Of a DNA stretch of 64,000 nucleotides, positions 17,950 through 25,600 are shown piece by piece; the first letter of the stretch is position 1; each line of letters opens with the position of its first letter. Below the pieces are notes generated by a model, which saw only the letters and a list, made by a program, of their open reading frames with translations, did not search any database and was not told the origin of the DNA. The position numbers and the translations under genes were made by a program. Source of the stretch: Streptomyces ambofaciens ATCC 23877 (lineage in GTDB: Bacteria > Actinomycetota > Actinomycetes > Streptomycetales > Streptomycetaceae); contig NZ_CP012382.1 of assembly GCF_001267885.1 (NCBI RefSeq), positions 620,001-684,000 of the forward strand, written 5' to 3'.

Positions 17950-18510
17950 GTGACAGCGCACGAGACACCGCACGCGCCCGCGTTCGCGCAGATCACCCGG
18001 CCCGAGGACGCGACCGGGGCGGTACGGCGGGATCTCGGGGAGTGCTGGGCGGCGGTGATCAACGCCGGGGGCGCGGTCATCCCCATGGGGTGCCCTCTGC
18101 CTCCGGTGTCCCCGGAGGCGGTCGACCCGGCGTTGGACGCGATCGTCCAGAGGCTCGCACCCCGGCGCGGCCGGCTCCTGCTGGCCACCGTCGAGGGCAC
18201 GTTGGCGGGCTGGGTGCTGCTGAGCCGCGAGCCGCATCCTCTCGAGGCGCACTGCGGGACGGTCAACCACCTGCAGACCCATGTCCGGTTCCGGCGGCGA
18301 GGAGTGGGAGCCGCCCTGATGCGCCGGCTGCCGGACATCGCCCGCGACGAGATGGGCATGGAGAGACTCCGGCTCACCGCGCGGGCCGGTCTGGGGCTCG
18401 AGGACTTCTACGGCCGGGTGGGCTGGACCGAGGTCGGCCGGTGGCCGGGCGCCCTGCGGGTGGCTCCCGGTGACGACCGTGACGAGATCCTGATGAGTCT
18501 CGCCCTCTGA
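17950..18510 (+). CDS. GNAT-family acetyltransferase
   Basis: A 186-residue GNAT protein. Motif A is HLQTHVRFRRRGVGAALMRRL (about residues 100-120), containing the R-R-x-G-V-G pyrophosphate loop, and GLEDFYGRVGW is the usual motif B. The substrate is unknown. The GTG start at 17950 lies seven bases after CAGACT, a possible -10 element, so the message may be leaderless; there is no ribosome site. It is convergent with the methyltransferase gene, with a hairpin spanning both stop codons. Confidence 0.82.
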   Translation: MTAHETPHAPAFAQITRPEDATGAVRRDLGECWAAVINAGGAVIPMGCPLPPVSPEAVDPALDAIVQRLAPRRGRLLLATVEGTLAGWVLLSREPHPLEAHCGTVNHLQTHVRFRRRGVGAALMRRLPDIARDEMGMERLRLTARAGLGLEDFYGRVGWTEVGRWPGALRVAPGDDRDEILMSLAL

Positions 18511-18539
18511 TCCCGGCCTCCGTGGGCGGCCGGGATCAG
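18507..18539. terminator. Bidirectional terminator overlapping two stop codons
   Basis: CTGATCCCGGCC (18507-18518) pairs with GGCCGGGATCAG (18528-18539) around a 9-base loop. The left arm contains the TGA of the acetyltransferase gene and the right arm the stop of the minus-strand methyltransferase gene, so both genes end inside one stem. Confidence 0.75.
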
Positions 18540-19306
18540 TCGCCCTTGAGCGCCACGAGCACGGCACTGTCGCCGAACTGCCAGACCGGTACGACATGAC
18601 GGAACCCCGCCCTGCGCAGCAGTTCCGCATGGCGGTCCGCCGACAGGTCCGCACCGCCCGCACCGCCCGCGCGCGCGGCACGGCGCTGCGCACGCTCGGC
18701 GACCAGGTCGGCCAGTTCGGGGTCGCGGGCCGCAGCGGTCCACCACGCCTGCCAGTCCTCGTGGGCGTGGCCGCCGGTCCGCTCGGCGCGACGGCGGCCC
18801 ACGTGCGCGGTGACGCCCGAACAGGACCGCTCGGCCGGCGGGAAGTGGTCCCCGTTGACGAGCACCCCACCGGGGCACAGCAGCGCGGCGAGACGGCGGT
18901 ACGTGTCCAGGAGCACCGGCTCGGGAAGGTAGTGCAGCGCCGTGGTGGAGACGGCGGCGTCCAGGGGGCGTCGCAGCCCCAGGGCATCGGTCCAGCCGTC
19001 GGCGCCGATCACGGTGTCGACGTACCGGGCGGCGTTCGCGTGGTGGGTCCGGCCCAGTTCCAGCAGCAGGGGGTCCATGTCGGCGGCGACGATCTCCGCG
19101 TCCGGCAGGCGCTCGGCGAGCCTGGCGGCCAGGGAACCGGGGCCGCAGCCCAGGTCGAGCAGGAGCGGTCGCGGGCGACCGGCCGTGACGTGCTCGACGA
19201 CGTCCGTGATCACCGTGAACCGCTCCTCGCGGTCCACGGCGTAGCGCTGCTGCTGCCGCTCCCAGCGTTCCACCCACGCCTTGGCCACCGCCATGCTGAT
19301 GCCCAT
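18536..19306 (-). CDS. Class I SAM-dependent methyltransferase
   Basis: A 256-residue Rossmann-fold methyltransferase. Motif I is LLLDLGCGPGSLA (about residues 48-60), followed by AADMDP (post-I acidic residue) and AVSTTALHYLPEP (post-motif). The acceptor is unknown. The tail RHAELLRRAGFRHVVPVWQFGDSAVLVALKGD matches small-molecule methyltransferases. No ribosome site is clear at the ATG at 19306; ATG at 19294 is an alternative. It seems monocistronic. Confidence 0.82.
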   Translation of the reverse strand: MGISMAVAKAWVERWERQQQRYAVDREERFTVITDVVEHVTAGRPRPLLLDLGCGPGSLAARLAERLPDAEIVAADMDPLLLELGRTHHANAARYVDTVIGADGWTDALGLRRPLDAAVSTTALHYLPEPVLLDTYRRLAALLCPGGVLVNGDHFPPAERSCSGVTAHVGRRRAERTGGHAHEDWQAWWTAAARDPELADLVAERAQRRAARAGGAGGADLSADRHAELLRRAGFRHVVPVWQFGDSAVLVALKGD

Positions 19307-19399
19307 CTGGTCGCGCCACCTCTCCCGTGTCTCACCCGTCGTGGATGCGACCGAATCTACAAGGTGGAAACGGTTATCACTTGCCGTACGGCTCGTGGT

Positions 19400-20695
19400 T
19401 CACGCCAATGAGGTGAGGACGGCGAGCAGGCGGTCGATCTCCTCGGCCGTGTTGTAGACGTGCAGGCTGACGCGCACCGACCCGTCCTCGGCGGTGGCGC
19501 CGGCCTGGCAGAGGCTGTCCGCCCGCACCATGAATCCGTGGCTGTACAGGATGAACCCCAGGTCGTCGGAGGGGATGTCCTGGTGCCGGAAGGTGACGAT
19601 GCCGTGGCGGCGCTGGGCGTCGGGCAGCGCGGAGTCGGCGGCCAGGCTGGCCGGGCAGCCGAGGATCTCGTACGGGTCGAGACGGCTCAGCCGATCGGTC
19701 AGCCGGGTCGTCAGCCCGCCCGTCCAGCGGGCGATCCGGTCCGGGCCGGCCGCGTCGAGCCAGTCGAGTGCCGCCCGCAGCGACACGATGCCCGCCGTGT
19801 TGGGCGTGCCCTGCCAGCCCGCGGGCCGGAGCGCGGGGCCTCGCGCGTTGCGCGCCCAGAGGGCTCCCGTGCCGGGCAGGGCCATCGCCTTGTGTCCCGA
19901 GAAGACCACGAAGTCGACGTCGAGTCCGGCACCGGCCAGGTCAACGGGCAGGTGGCCGACGCTCTGGGCGGCGTCCACGCAGATCGGCACGTCGGGGCCG
20001 ACCGCCGCCCGGATGCGGTGCAGGTTCATGTCACCGCCGTAGACGTGGTGCACGTGCGTGGCGGCCACGAACCGGGTCCGCGGACCGACCAGGTCACCGA
20101 GGGCGCGGTGGTCGTAGTCCCCCGAGACCGCCTGGTACGGCAGGGCACGCACGTGGACGTCGACGCCGCGTTCGGCCAGCAGCCGCCCGGCCTCCAGCCA
20201 AGGGTCGAGATTGGCCCGGTGGTCGGCGAACGGCACGAGGATCTCGTCGCCGTCGGAGAGGTACGGCACGAGCCAGTCGCGGGCGACGGTGCGCAGGCCC
20301 TCGGTGGTGCCGCTGGTGAAGTGGACGGTGGAACGGTCCGGTTCCGGGTCGTGGAGGAACTCCTTGACCCGCTCCCGCGCCGCTTCCACCAGCTCCGTCG
20401 TGCGGTTGGCCCAAGGATAGGTACCGCGGCCCGCGTTGGCGTTCGAGGTCGTGAGGTAGGTCTGGACGGCGTCCAGTACGGCTCGCGGCTTCTGGGAGGT
20501 CGCCGCGCTGTCGAGATACGCCGACTCCGGGTGGGCGGTGACGATGGGGAACTGCTCCCGCAGCTCCCGCTGCCAGGCGGCTTCCCGTCCCGCCTCCCGA
20601 CGCCGGGCGGCCTCCCTCTCCTCCTGGCGCTGCCGGGCGGCTCCCCGCTCCCTCTCGTCGCCCTCGGTCCCGGCGGGCGGACGGGCCCGGCTCAT
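19400..20695 (-). CDS. SufS-like class V aminotransferase / cysteine desulfurase
   Basis: A 431-residue fold-type I PLP enzyme. The PLP lysine is Lys269 in FSGHK, with Asp241 and Gln244 (VDAAQSVGH) holding the cofactor. Near the C terminus VRADSLCQAG places a cysteine where SufS (group II desulfurases) carries its persulfide cysteine, followed by SVRVSLHVYNTAEEIDRL. It therefore probably mobilises sulfur from cysteine or a relative. An unusual Arg/Glu-rich extension of about 45 residues precedes the catalytic domain and is likely a charged helix. The start at 20695 overlaps the upstream stop (ATGA). It is the third gene of the PLP operon; no SufBCD or SufU is nearby, so it is not a standard Fe-S cluster operon. 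Confidence 0.82.
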   Translation of the reverse strand: MSRARPPAGTEGDERERGAARQRQEEREAARRREAGREAAWQRELREQFPIVTAHPESAYLDSAATSQKPRAVLDAVQTYLTTSNANAGRGTYPWANRTTELVEAARERVKEFLHDPEPDRSTVHFTSGTTEGLRTVARDWLVPYLSDGDEILVPFADHRANLDPWLEAGRLLAERGVDVHVRALPYQAVSGDYDHRALGDLVGPRTRFVAATHVHHVYGGDMNLHRIRAAVGPDVPICVDAAQSVGHLPVDLAGAGLDVDFVVFSGHKAMALPGTGALWARNARGPALRPAGWQGTPNTAGIVSLRAALDWLDAAGPDRIARWTGGLTTRLTDRLSRLDPYEILGCPASLAADSALPDAQRRHGIVTFRHQDIPSDDLGFILYSHGFMVRADSLCQAGATAEDGSVRVSLHVYNTAEEIDRLLAVLTSLA

Positions 20696-22029
20696 TCGCG
20701 CACCAGCGGTGCGCCCGCGTCCCGCCAGGCGACGATCCCGCCGGCCAGGCTCCGTACCTCGGGGTGTCCCATGCGCGTCAGCAGGGCGGCGTACCGGAGG
20801 GACTTCTCGCCGACGGGGCAGGCGAGCAGCACCGGTGTCCGCTTGCCGAAGGGGAGCCCGCCGCGGACGAGTTCCTCGAAGAGCTCGTCCACGATGTTGA
20901 CCGAACCCTCGATGTGCAGGGCCGCGTACGCGTGCGGGCTGCGCAGGTCGACGACGAGCGGTCCGGGGTCCCCCTCCGCGATCCGACGGCGGGCGGCCTC
21001 GACGCCGACCGACAGGGCCTCGGCCCGCACGTCGTCCTCGGTGAGCGACGCGAGCGTGTGCCCGCGCACCGCCCTGCCCAGCAGCTCGGGGCGGCGTGCG
21101 CGCACGTAGCTCAGGTAGCTCTCCGCCCGGTCGCACACGATGAACACCGCGGTCTCGCGGCGCCCCGACCCGTCCAACGCCGAGTCGGCGTCCCGCAGGT
21201 GACGTACGGCGCCCTGGTAGGCGGCGCCCCCGGTCGGCCCCGACAGGATTCCGCAGCGGCGGACGAGCGTGAGCATCCCGTCGAGGGCCTCGCCGGAGGT
21301 GACGGACTCGATGGTGTCGTACGTCGCCGGATCGAACAGGCCGACCTGGTGCACCTCGTCGATGGTGCGGATGCCGGGGATGAAGTCCGACTTGTGGGCG
21401 ACCAGGCCGAGGACCCGCACGTCGGGGTCGTGCTCGCGCAGCACCCTGGCGACACCGGTCGACGAACCGGCCGTACCCACGCAGGCGACGAACCAGTCCG
21501 GCGCCCGCCCGTCCAGGTCCTTGACGATCTCGGGTCCGGTTCCCGCCGCGTGCGCCTCCACGTTGCGCGGGTTGAAGTACTGGTCGGTGTGCAGGTAGGT
21601 GCTCCCCGGCTCCGAGAGTGCCTGGTGGAAGTGGGTCAGCGGATCGTCCGTGTCCGTCGGGTCGAGGCATTCGCTGCGCCCCGGGAGCTCCTCGATCTCG
21701 GCGCCGAGGAGCAGGAGCAGTTCCTTGATCTCCGGTACGCGCATCCGGTTGGTCACGCTCTTGAACCGCAGCCCGTGCATGCCGGCCAGCAGGGCGAGGG
21801 CCTTGGCGGTGTTGCCGCTGGAGAGTTCCACGACCGTCCCCTCCCCCGCGCCCGCGCCCTCGAGATGGGGTCGCGCCATGTGCCAGGCGGGCCGGTCCTT
21901 GACGGAGCCGAACGGATTGAGCATCTCCAGCTTCGCGTACAGGTCGATGTTGCGCAGCCCGTGCACGGCGGGGTCGATGCGCACCAGCGGTGTGTTGCCG
22001 ATGGCCTCCGTGATGCTGTCGTACCTCAT
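20692..22029 (-). CDS. Cysteine-synthase-like PLP enzyme fused to rhodanese domain
   Basis: A 445-residue fusion. Residues 1-330 are a fold-type II PLP enzyme of the cysteine synthase family: Lys44 in NPFGSVKDR, SSGNTAKALA for the substrate carboxylate and SGPTGGAAYQG for cofactor phosphate. It lacks the usual TSGNTG exactly, so the substrate may not be O-acetylserine. Residues 350-445 form a rhodanese domain with VDLRSPHAYAALHIEGSVN and a probable persulfide Cys404 in ACPVGEKS. The fusion suggests that a persulfide is delivered directly to or from the PLP reaction. The start at 22029 overlaps the stop of the decarboxylase gene (ATGA), and its own stop overlaps the desulfurase start. An in-frame start farther upstream would overlap the first gene more deeply and is unlikely. 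Confidence 0.83.
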   Translation of the reverse strand: MRYDSITEAIGNTPLVRIDPAVHGLRNIDLYAKLEMLNPFGSVKDRPAWHMARPHLEGAGAGEGTVVELSSGNTAKALALLAGMHGLRFKSVTNRMRVPEIKELLLLLGAEIEELPGRSECLDPTDTDDPLTHFHQALSEPGSTYLHTDQYFNPRNVEAHAAGTGPEIVKDLDGRAPDWFVACVGTAGSSTGVARVLREHDPDVRVLGLVAHKSDFIPGIRTIDEVHQVGLFDPATYDTIESVTSGEALDGMLTLVRRCGILSGPTGGAAYQGAVRHLRDADSALDGSGRRETAVFIVCDRAESYLSYVRARRPELLGRAVRGHTLASLTEDDVRAEALSVGVEAARRRIAEGDPGPLVVDLRSPHAYAALHIEGSVNIVDELFEELVRGGLPFGKRTPVLLACPVGEKSLRYAALLTRMGHPEVRSLAGGIVAWRDAGAPLVRE

Positions 22030-23522
22030 ACGGGCTTTCCCCCCGGGTGTGTGATCGGCCAGTAGTCCTCGTCCATGCACCAGCGCCAGGAGTCGCCCTC
22101 CCCCACCACCGCCACCGTCCGTGCCAGAGGCTGCCGTTGGGCCCGGTGGGCGTGGAAGTCCATCGCGTATCCGGCGGTGTTGACGAAGGCCAGCAGGTCA
22201 CCGGCGCGGGGCAGCGCGGGGAGGAAGACCAGGCGGCGGGTGATCAGATCGGCCTCCAGGCACAGGTTGCCGACGAGGTGCACTCCGACCGGTCCTTGAC
22301 CGCCGTCCTCGGGCCCCCCGCGGGGCAGCAGCACGGGATCCACGAGGACGCCGTGCTCCTCCAGGCTCACGTCCCCGGCGTTCATGCCGAGGCGCACCAG
22401 GTACTGGTCCGGCCCCTCCCCCGTGGGCCGCACGTCCAGGACCCGTGCCAGGGACAGCCCGCACTGGTCGGCCAGGGCCCGGCCGGGCTCGATGTGGAGG
22501 TCGTGCAGGTGCTCCAGGAGGAGCGTGCCCGGCGCCCGGCCCAGCACCGGGGCGGGGAGCGAGAGGAGCTCGTCGAGATAGCCGGGGCCGGCGTGGGGGC
22601 GGTGGCCGGGGTACAGCGCGACCGAGCCGCGCACCGTGCCGCCCTCGTTGCGCAGCCCGTAGCCGTGCCCGCGCCAGGTCAGGGGCGGGCGGCCTCCGAG
22701 GACCGCCTCGCTGAGCGCGGTCGTCCAGCGCTCCCACTCCTCGGCGTCGGCGACGTAGCCGACGCCGAAGCCACCGCCGATGTCGATGGCGCGCGGCGCC
22801 AGGCCCCTGGCCCGGCACTCGTCCATGAGCAGCACGCACCGCTCCAGGGCGCGGCCCTTCTCCGCGAGGCCGGTGGTGTCCAGGTGGTAGGCGAGGCCCG
22901 TGAGCGTGACGGCGTCGGCGTGCCGTTCCACGGCGGACAGGACCGTCTCCACCTCACGCACCGGAGTGCCGAACCGGCTGCGGCGGGAGAGCAGTCTGGT
23001 GCCCGCTCCCCCGTGGCCGTCGACGGACTCGAATCCGGACAGGCGCACCAGGACGTCGGCCCGGCCGAGTCCGTAGGTGCGCACCAGCTCGGCCAGCTGG
23101 TCGAGTTCGCGGAGCGAGTCCAGGTTCACGGTCGCTCCCACGCGGGCGGCCAGCCACAGGAACTCCGGGTCCTTGGGGCCGGTGGCCATGATCCGATCCC
23201 CGGTGAAGCCGCATCCCAGGGCGTGCCGCAGTTCCGCCGGCGAGGCGACGTCGACACCTACGTGGGCCGGGTCCTCGGCGGCCAGTCTGCGCAGCAGGGC
23301 GCTGGAGCGGTTGGCCTTGTGCGCGAAGTACACCCGTCCGGTGAGGTGATGGCGCCGGTAGACGGCCCGGAAGCGTTCGGCGTTCTCCGCGATGGTCTCA
23401 GGGAGCAGTACGTTGAGCGGAGACCCGAGCGCGTCGACGAGCGAGTGCAGGAACGGTGCGGCGCCCAGCAGTGAGGCGAGCGGTGGATCCACCCGCGGCC
23501 TCAGATATAAGGGCACATCCAC
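22026..23522 (-). CDS. LysA/Y4yA-like PLP-dependent decarboxylase (TTA-containing)
   Basis: A 498-residue fold-type III PLP enzyme of the diaminopimelate/ornithine decarboxylase superfamily, nearest in appearance to the Y4yA subgroup. Lys69 in YFAHKANRS binds PLP; IDIGGGFGVGY is the glycine loop, HIEPGRAL the EPGR phosphate motif, and GNLCLEADL holds the cysteine normally donated across the dimer. The start is placed at GTG 23522 because GGGGAGGGG sits just upstream; GTG at 23594 adds 24 residues. With this start, codon 5 is TTA, the bldA-dependent codon, so translation of the whole coupled operon may depend on developmental Leu-tRNA. The substrate is unknown; it could decarboxylate an amino acid made or modified by the downstream sulfur enzymes. 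Confidence 0.83.
   Translation of the reverse strand: MDVPLYLRPRVDPPLASLLGAAPFLHSLVDALGSPLNVLLPETIAENAERFRAVYRRHHLTGRVYFAHKANRSSALLRRLAAEDPAHVGVDVASPAELRHALGCGFTGDRIMATGPKDPEFLWLAARVGATVNLDSLRELDQLAELVRTYGLGRADVLVRLSGFESVDGHGGAGTRLLSRRSRFGTPVREVETVLSAVERHADAVTLTGLAYHLDTTGLAEKGRALERCVLLMDECRARGLAPRAIDIGGGFGVGYVADAEEWERWTTALSEAVLGGRPPLTWRGHGYGLRNEGGTVRGSVALYPGHRPHAGPGYLDELLSLPAPVLGRAPGTLLLEHLHDLHIEPGRALADQCGLSLARVLDVRPTGEGPDQYLVRLGMNAGDVSLEEHGVLVDPVLLPRGGPEDGGQGPVGVHLVGNLCLEADLITRRLVFLPALPRAGDLLAFVNTAGYAMDFHAHRAQRQPLARTVAVVGEGDSWRWCMDEDYWPITHPGGKPV
23508..23510 (-). promoter_or_regulatory. TTA leucine codon (bldA control point)
   Basis: TTA is read at codon 5 from the preferred start. It is the only in-frame TTA I noticed in the window. 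In Streptomyces TTA needs the bldA tRNA, which matures late, and such codons are typically early in regulated or secondary-metabolic genes. Confidence 0.8.
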
Positions 23523-23677
23523 GAAAGACCCCTCCCCGTGTCGAACCGACCATCGGTGCGACAACCGTTCGGGAGTAGTCGTTTCCAGGTACACACGCCG
23601 CTAAGCCTCGGGGTCGGTCAGGGGCCGGGAGCCGCCCACCGGCCGCGGCCGGTGCGACCACTGATCACCCCTCGCAC

Positions 23678-23711
23678 GTCACCCGTCACCCGTCACCCGT
23701 CACCCGTCACC
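23678..23711. repeat. Tandem GTCACCC repeat
   Basis: Almost five head-to-tail copies of the 7-mer GTCACCC lie about 155 bases upstream of the PLP operon start, and upstream of the divergent small secreted gene. A phase-variable or regulator-binding array is possible, or simple slippage. Confidence 0.85.
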
Positions 23712-23891
23712 GAGTGGAACCGTGCGCCGCGCACGCCGTCCCCTCGGCGAGCACGCGCGGCACCCGCTCGCCGGGGACGGCCGCCACCACGACCCCTCGC
23801 GTCCGGCGCACACCGCGCCGACGGCCACCCGAGTGGGCCAGCCGGCGGACGCGGAGCGTTTCTCCGCAGACCGTCGTTCGTTAGGGCGGAC

Positions 23892-24095
23892 ATGATCAAG
23901 AAGCTCGCCTGTGTCTCCGTCATGGCCACCGCGCTCCTCGCGTCCGCTCCCGCCGCCGTGGCCGCTCCCGCGCCCGGCCCGTCCTCCGGCGTCCCCGGTG
24001 GACCGCTCCTGGACGGTCTGCTCGGGACCCTCGAAGTGGGCAACCCGGCCACGTCCCCGCAGTCGCTGGTCCCCGAGGGCCTCCTCGGCAGGTGA
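23892..24095 (+). CDS. Small secreted protein
   Basis: A 67-residue protein with a clear signal peptide (MIKKLACVSVMATALLASAP, cleavage near residue 25-27) and a mature part of only about 40 residues rich in Pro, Gly and Leu (GGPLLDGLLG). No catalytic motif or cysteine pair is present in the mature part. The ATG at 23892 has a weak GGGCGGA ribosome site. It is divergent from the PLP operon and followed at once by a long perfect palindrome, so it is a single-gene transcript. Function unknown. Confidence 0.65.
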   Translation: MIKKLACVSVMATALLASAPAAVAAPAPGPSSGVPGGPLLDGLLGTLEVGNPATSPQSLVPEGLLGR

Positions 24096-24129
24096 CGCAC
24101 GGAGCGGCGTCCGACCGCCGGCCGCTCCC

Positions 24130-24181
24130 CGCATCAGCGCCCCTGACCCCGTCCGCGGACGGGGTCAGGGGCGCTGATGCG
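24130..24181. terminator. 52-bp perfect palindrome, probable terminator
   Basis: Each 26-base arm is exactly complementary with no loop, centred at GTCCG|CGGAC (24155/24156). It lies 35 bases after the small secreted gene and 140 bases before GDPD copy 2. Its length is beyond that of an ordinary terminator in this window; cruciform extrusion is possible. Confidence 0.7.
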
Positions 24182-24322
24182 CGTAATCAACCCCTTCGGC
24201 ACCGGATCAGCCGGTTCACCGCTCGGGTCCACTGGCTGATCCCGCCGTCGCCGGCCCGCGGCAGGCTTCCCGTAACCACCGTCCGTCAGCCTCCAGGAAG
24301 TCATCGAACGCGGGAGGCTGTA

Positions 24323-25186
24323 GTGAAGCTTGCGAGCAAGAGGCGTTCCGGTTTCGTGGTGGCGGTGCTGGGCGGTCTGGCCCTGGCACTGACCTCGACG
24401 ACCGTCCACGCCGACGAACACACCACCCCCACACCCGACGCCATCGCACACCGCGGCTCCTCGGGCATGGCACCCGAGAACACCGCCGCCGCCATCGACC
24501 TCGCCGTCCGACAACGCGCCGACCACGTCGAAATCGACGTCCAACGCACCAAAGACGGCAAACTCATCAACTTCCACGACTGCACCATGGAACGCACCAC
24601 CAACATCGAAGACCGCTACCCCGACCGCCCCCGCTACCGCGTCTCCGACTTCACCTGGAACGAACTACGCACCCTCGACGCCGGATCCTGGTTCCACCCC
24701 ACCTACACCGGCGAACCCCTCATCACCCTCGACGACGTCATCACCCGCATCAACCACACCCGCACCGGACTCCTCGCCGAACTCAGCCCCTGCACCCACC
24801 ACACCACCATCGCCACCGACCTCGCCAACCACCTCAAAACCAAACCCCGCTACCTCCAACGCGCCCTCACCCGCAACCAACTCGCCGTCCAGTCCTTCCA
24901 CACCGACGACGCCCACACCTTCCACACCCAACTCCCCGACATCCCCATCGGCATCCTCAACGCCCAACGCCCCACCGACACCGAACTCCTCCAGCTCAGC
25001 CAATGGGCCGACCAGATCAACCCCCAGCACACCGTCACCGACCAGACCCTCGTCGACCGCATCCACCAACTCGGCATGCACATCAACGTCTGGACCGTCG
25101 ACGAACCCGGCGCCATCCGCAAAATGACCACCCTCGGCGTCGACGGCATCATCACCGACTACCCCCAGACCCTCACCCAGCACTGA
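24323..25186 (+). CDS. Secreted glycerophosphodiester phosphodiesterase, copy 2
   Basis: A 287-residue GDPD protein, the same length as copy 1 and nearly identical in its mature part: one residue differs (His for Arg in HTFHTQ). The first dozen residues differ (VKLASKRRSGF against VRQVGNRRTGL), showing that each copy has its own promoter-proximal end. Catalytic AHRG, EIDVQ and FHD segments are retained, so both should be active. The GTG start at 24323 follows GGGAGG. The skew toward AAA, GAA and CAA codons is shared. Differential expression of two near-identical enzymes is the likely benefit, if any. Confidence 0.9.
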   Translation: MKLASKRRSGFVVAVLGGLALALTSTTVHADEHTTPTPDAIAHRGSSGMAPENTAAAIDLAVRQRADHVEIDVQRTKDGKLINFHDCTMERTTNIEDRYPDRPRYRVSDFTWNELRTLDAGSWFHPTYTGEPLITLDDVITRINHTRTGLLAELSPCTHHTTIATDLANHLKTKPRYLQRALTRNQLAVQSFHTDDAHTFHTQLPDIPIGILNAQRPTDTELLQLSQWADQINPQHTVTDQTLVDRIHQLGMHINVWTVDEPGAIRKMTTLGVDGIITDYPQTLTQH

Positions 25187-25189
25187 ACC
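24354..25189 (+). repeat. Direct repeat, GDPD copy 2
   Basis: Second member of the roughly 836-bp repeat also found at 2457-3292, same orientation, offset 21,897 bases with no insertions or deletions. A repeat of this length can support homologous recombination that deletes or duplicates the intervening 22 kb. Confidence 0.92.
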
Positions 25190-25243
25190 CACCGCACGGC
25201 GTCCCGGCATGCGCGCCGGGGGCACCGGCCGCACGCTGGTGCC

Positions 25244-25459
25244 ATGACGAGTGCGCCGCCGGTGATCGTGTACCCGCCCGACGAGGAGGGCGGGCGGCGG
25301 GTCCGCGTGGACGGGGAGCTGCTCGGCCGGGCCTACGGCGTGCAGGACGTCGCCCGTTTCCTGCAGGAGGCGGGCCTGCAGGACTGGGACGAGATGGACG
25401 TGGTCCGGTCGGGGTTCATCGAGTGGCGCGGCGGCGGCCCGGACGCGTGGGACCACTGA
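25244..25459 (+). CDS. Hypothetical small acidic protein
   Basis: A 71-residue protein I do not recognise. It is acidic, with an N-terminal Pro/Glu stretch, a central segment LGRAYGVQDVARFLQEAGL likely to be helical, and a tail with WRGGGPDAWDH. There is no membrane span or signal peptide. CACGCT lies six bases before the ATG, so the message could be leaderless. Coding potential is fair because the frame keeps GC-rich third positions throughout. Confidence 0.6.
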   Translation: MTSAPPVIVYPPDEEGGRRVRVDGELLGRAYGVQDVARFLQEAGLQDWDEMDVVRSGFIEWRGGGPDAWDH

Positions 25460-25600
25460 CGGAGCAGCGGTGGGCCCGCCCTCGCATGCCGTCGCCCCGA
25501 GACGGGCGTAGTGTCCTCATATGGTTGCTGTTCGGTGCGGTCGGCGGTGCGCGGCCCTGCCGGATCCGGTGAGACGTGCCCGTCGGCCGGCGGACATCTG

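Noticed and set aside
19400..20695. Suf Fe-S cluster assembly operon
   Set aside because: No sufB, sufC, sufD or sufU homologue is adjacent; only the desulfurase-like gene is present.
19400..22201. Single 933-codon fusion of the PLP genes
   Set aside because: The first half in that frame is out of frame with the cysteine-synthase gene; the proper frames give two coupled genes with ATGA overlaps.
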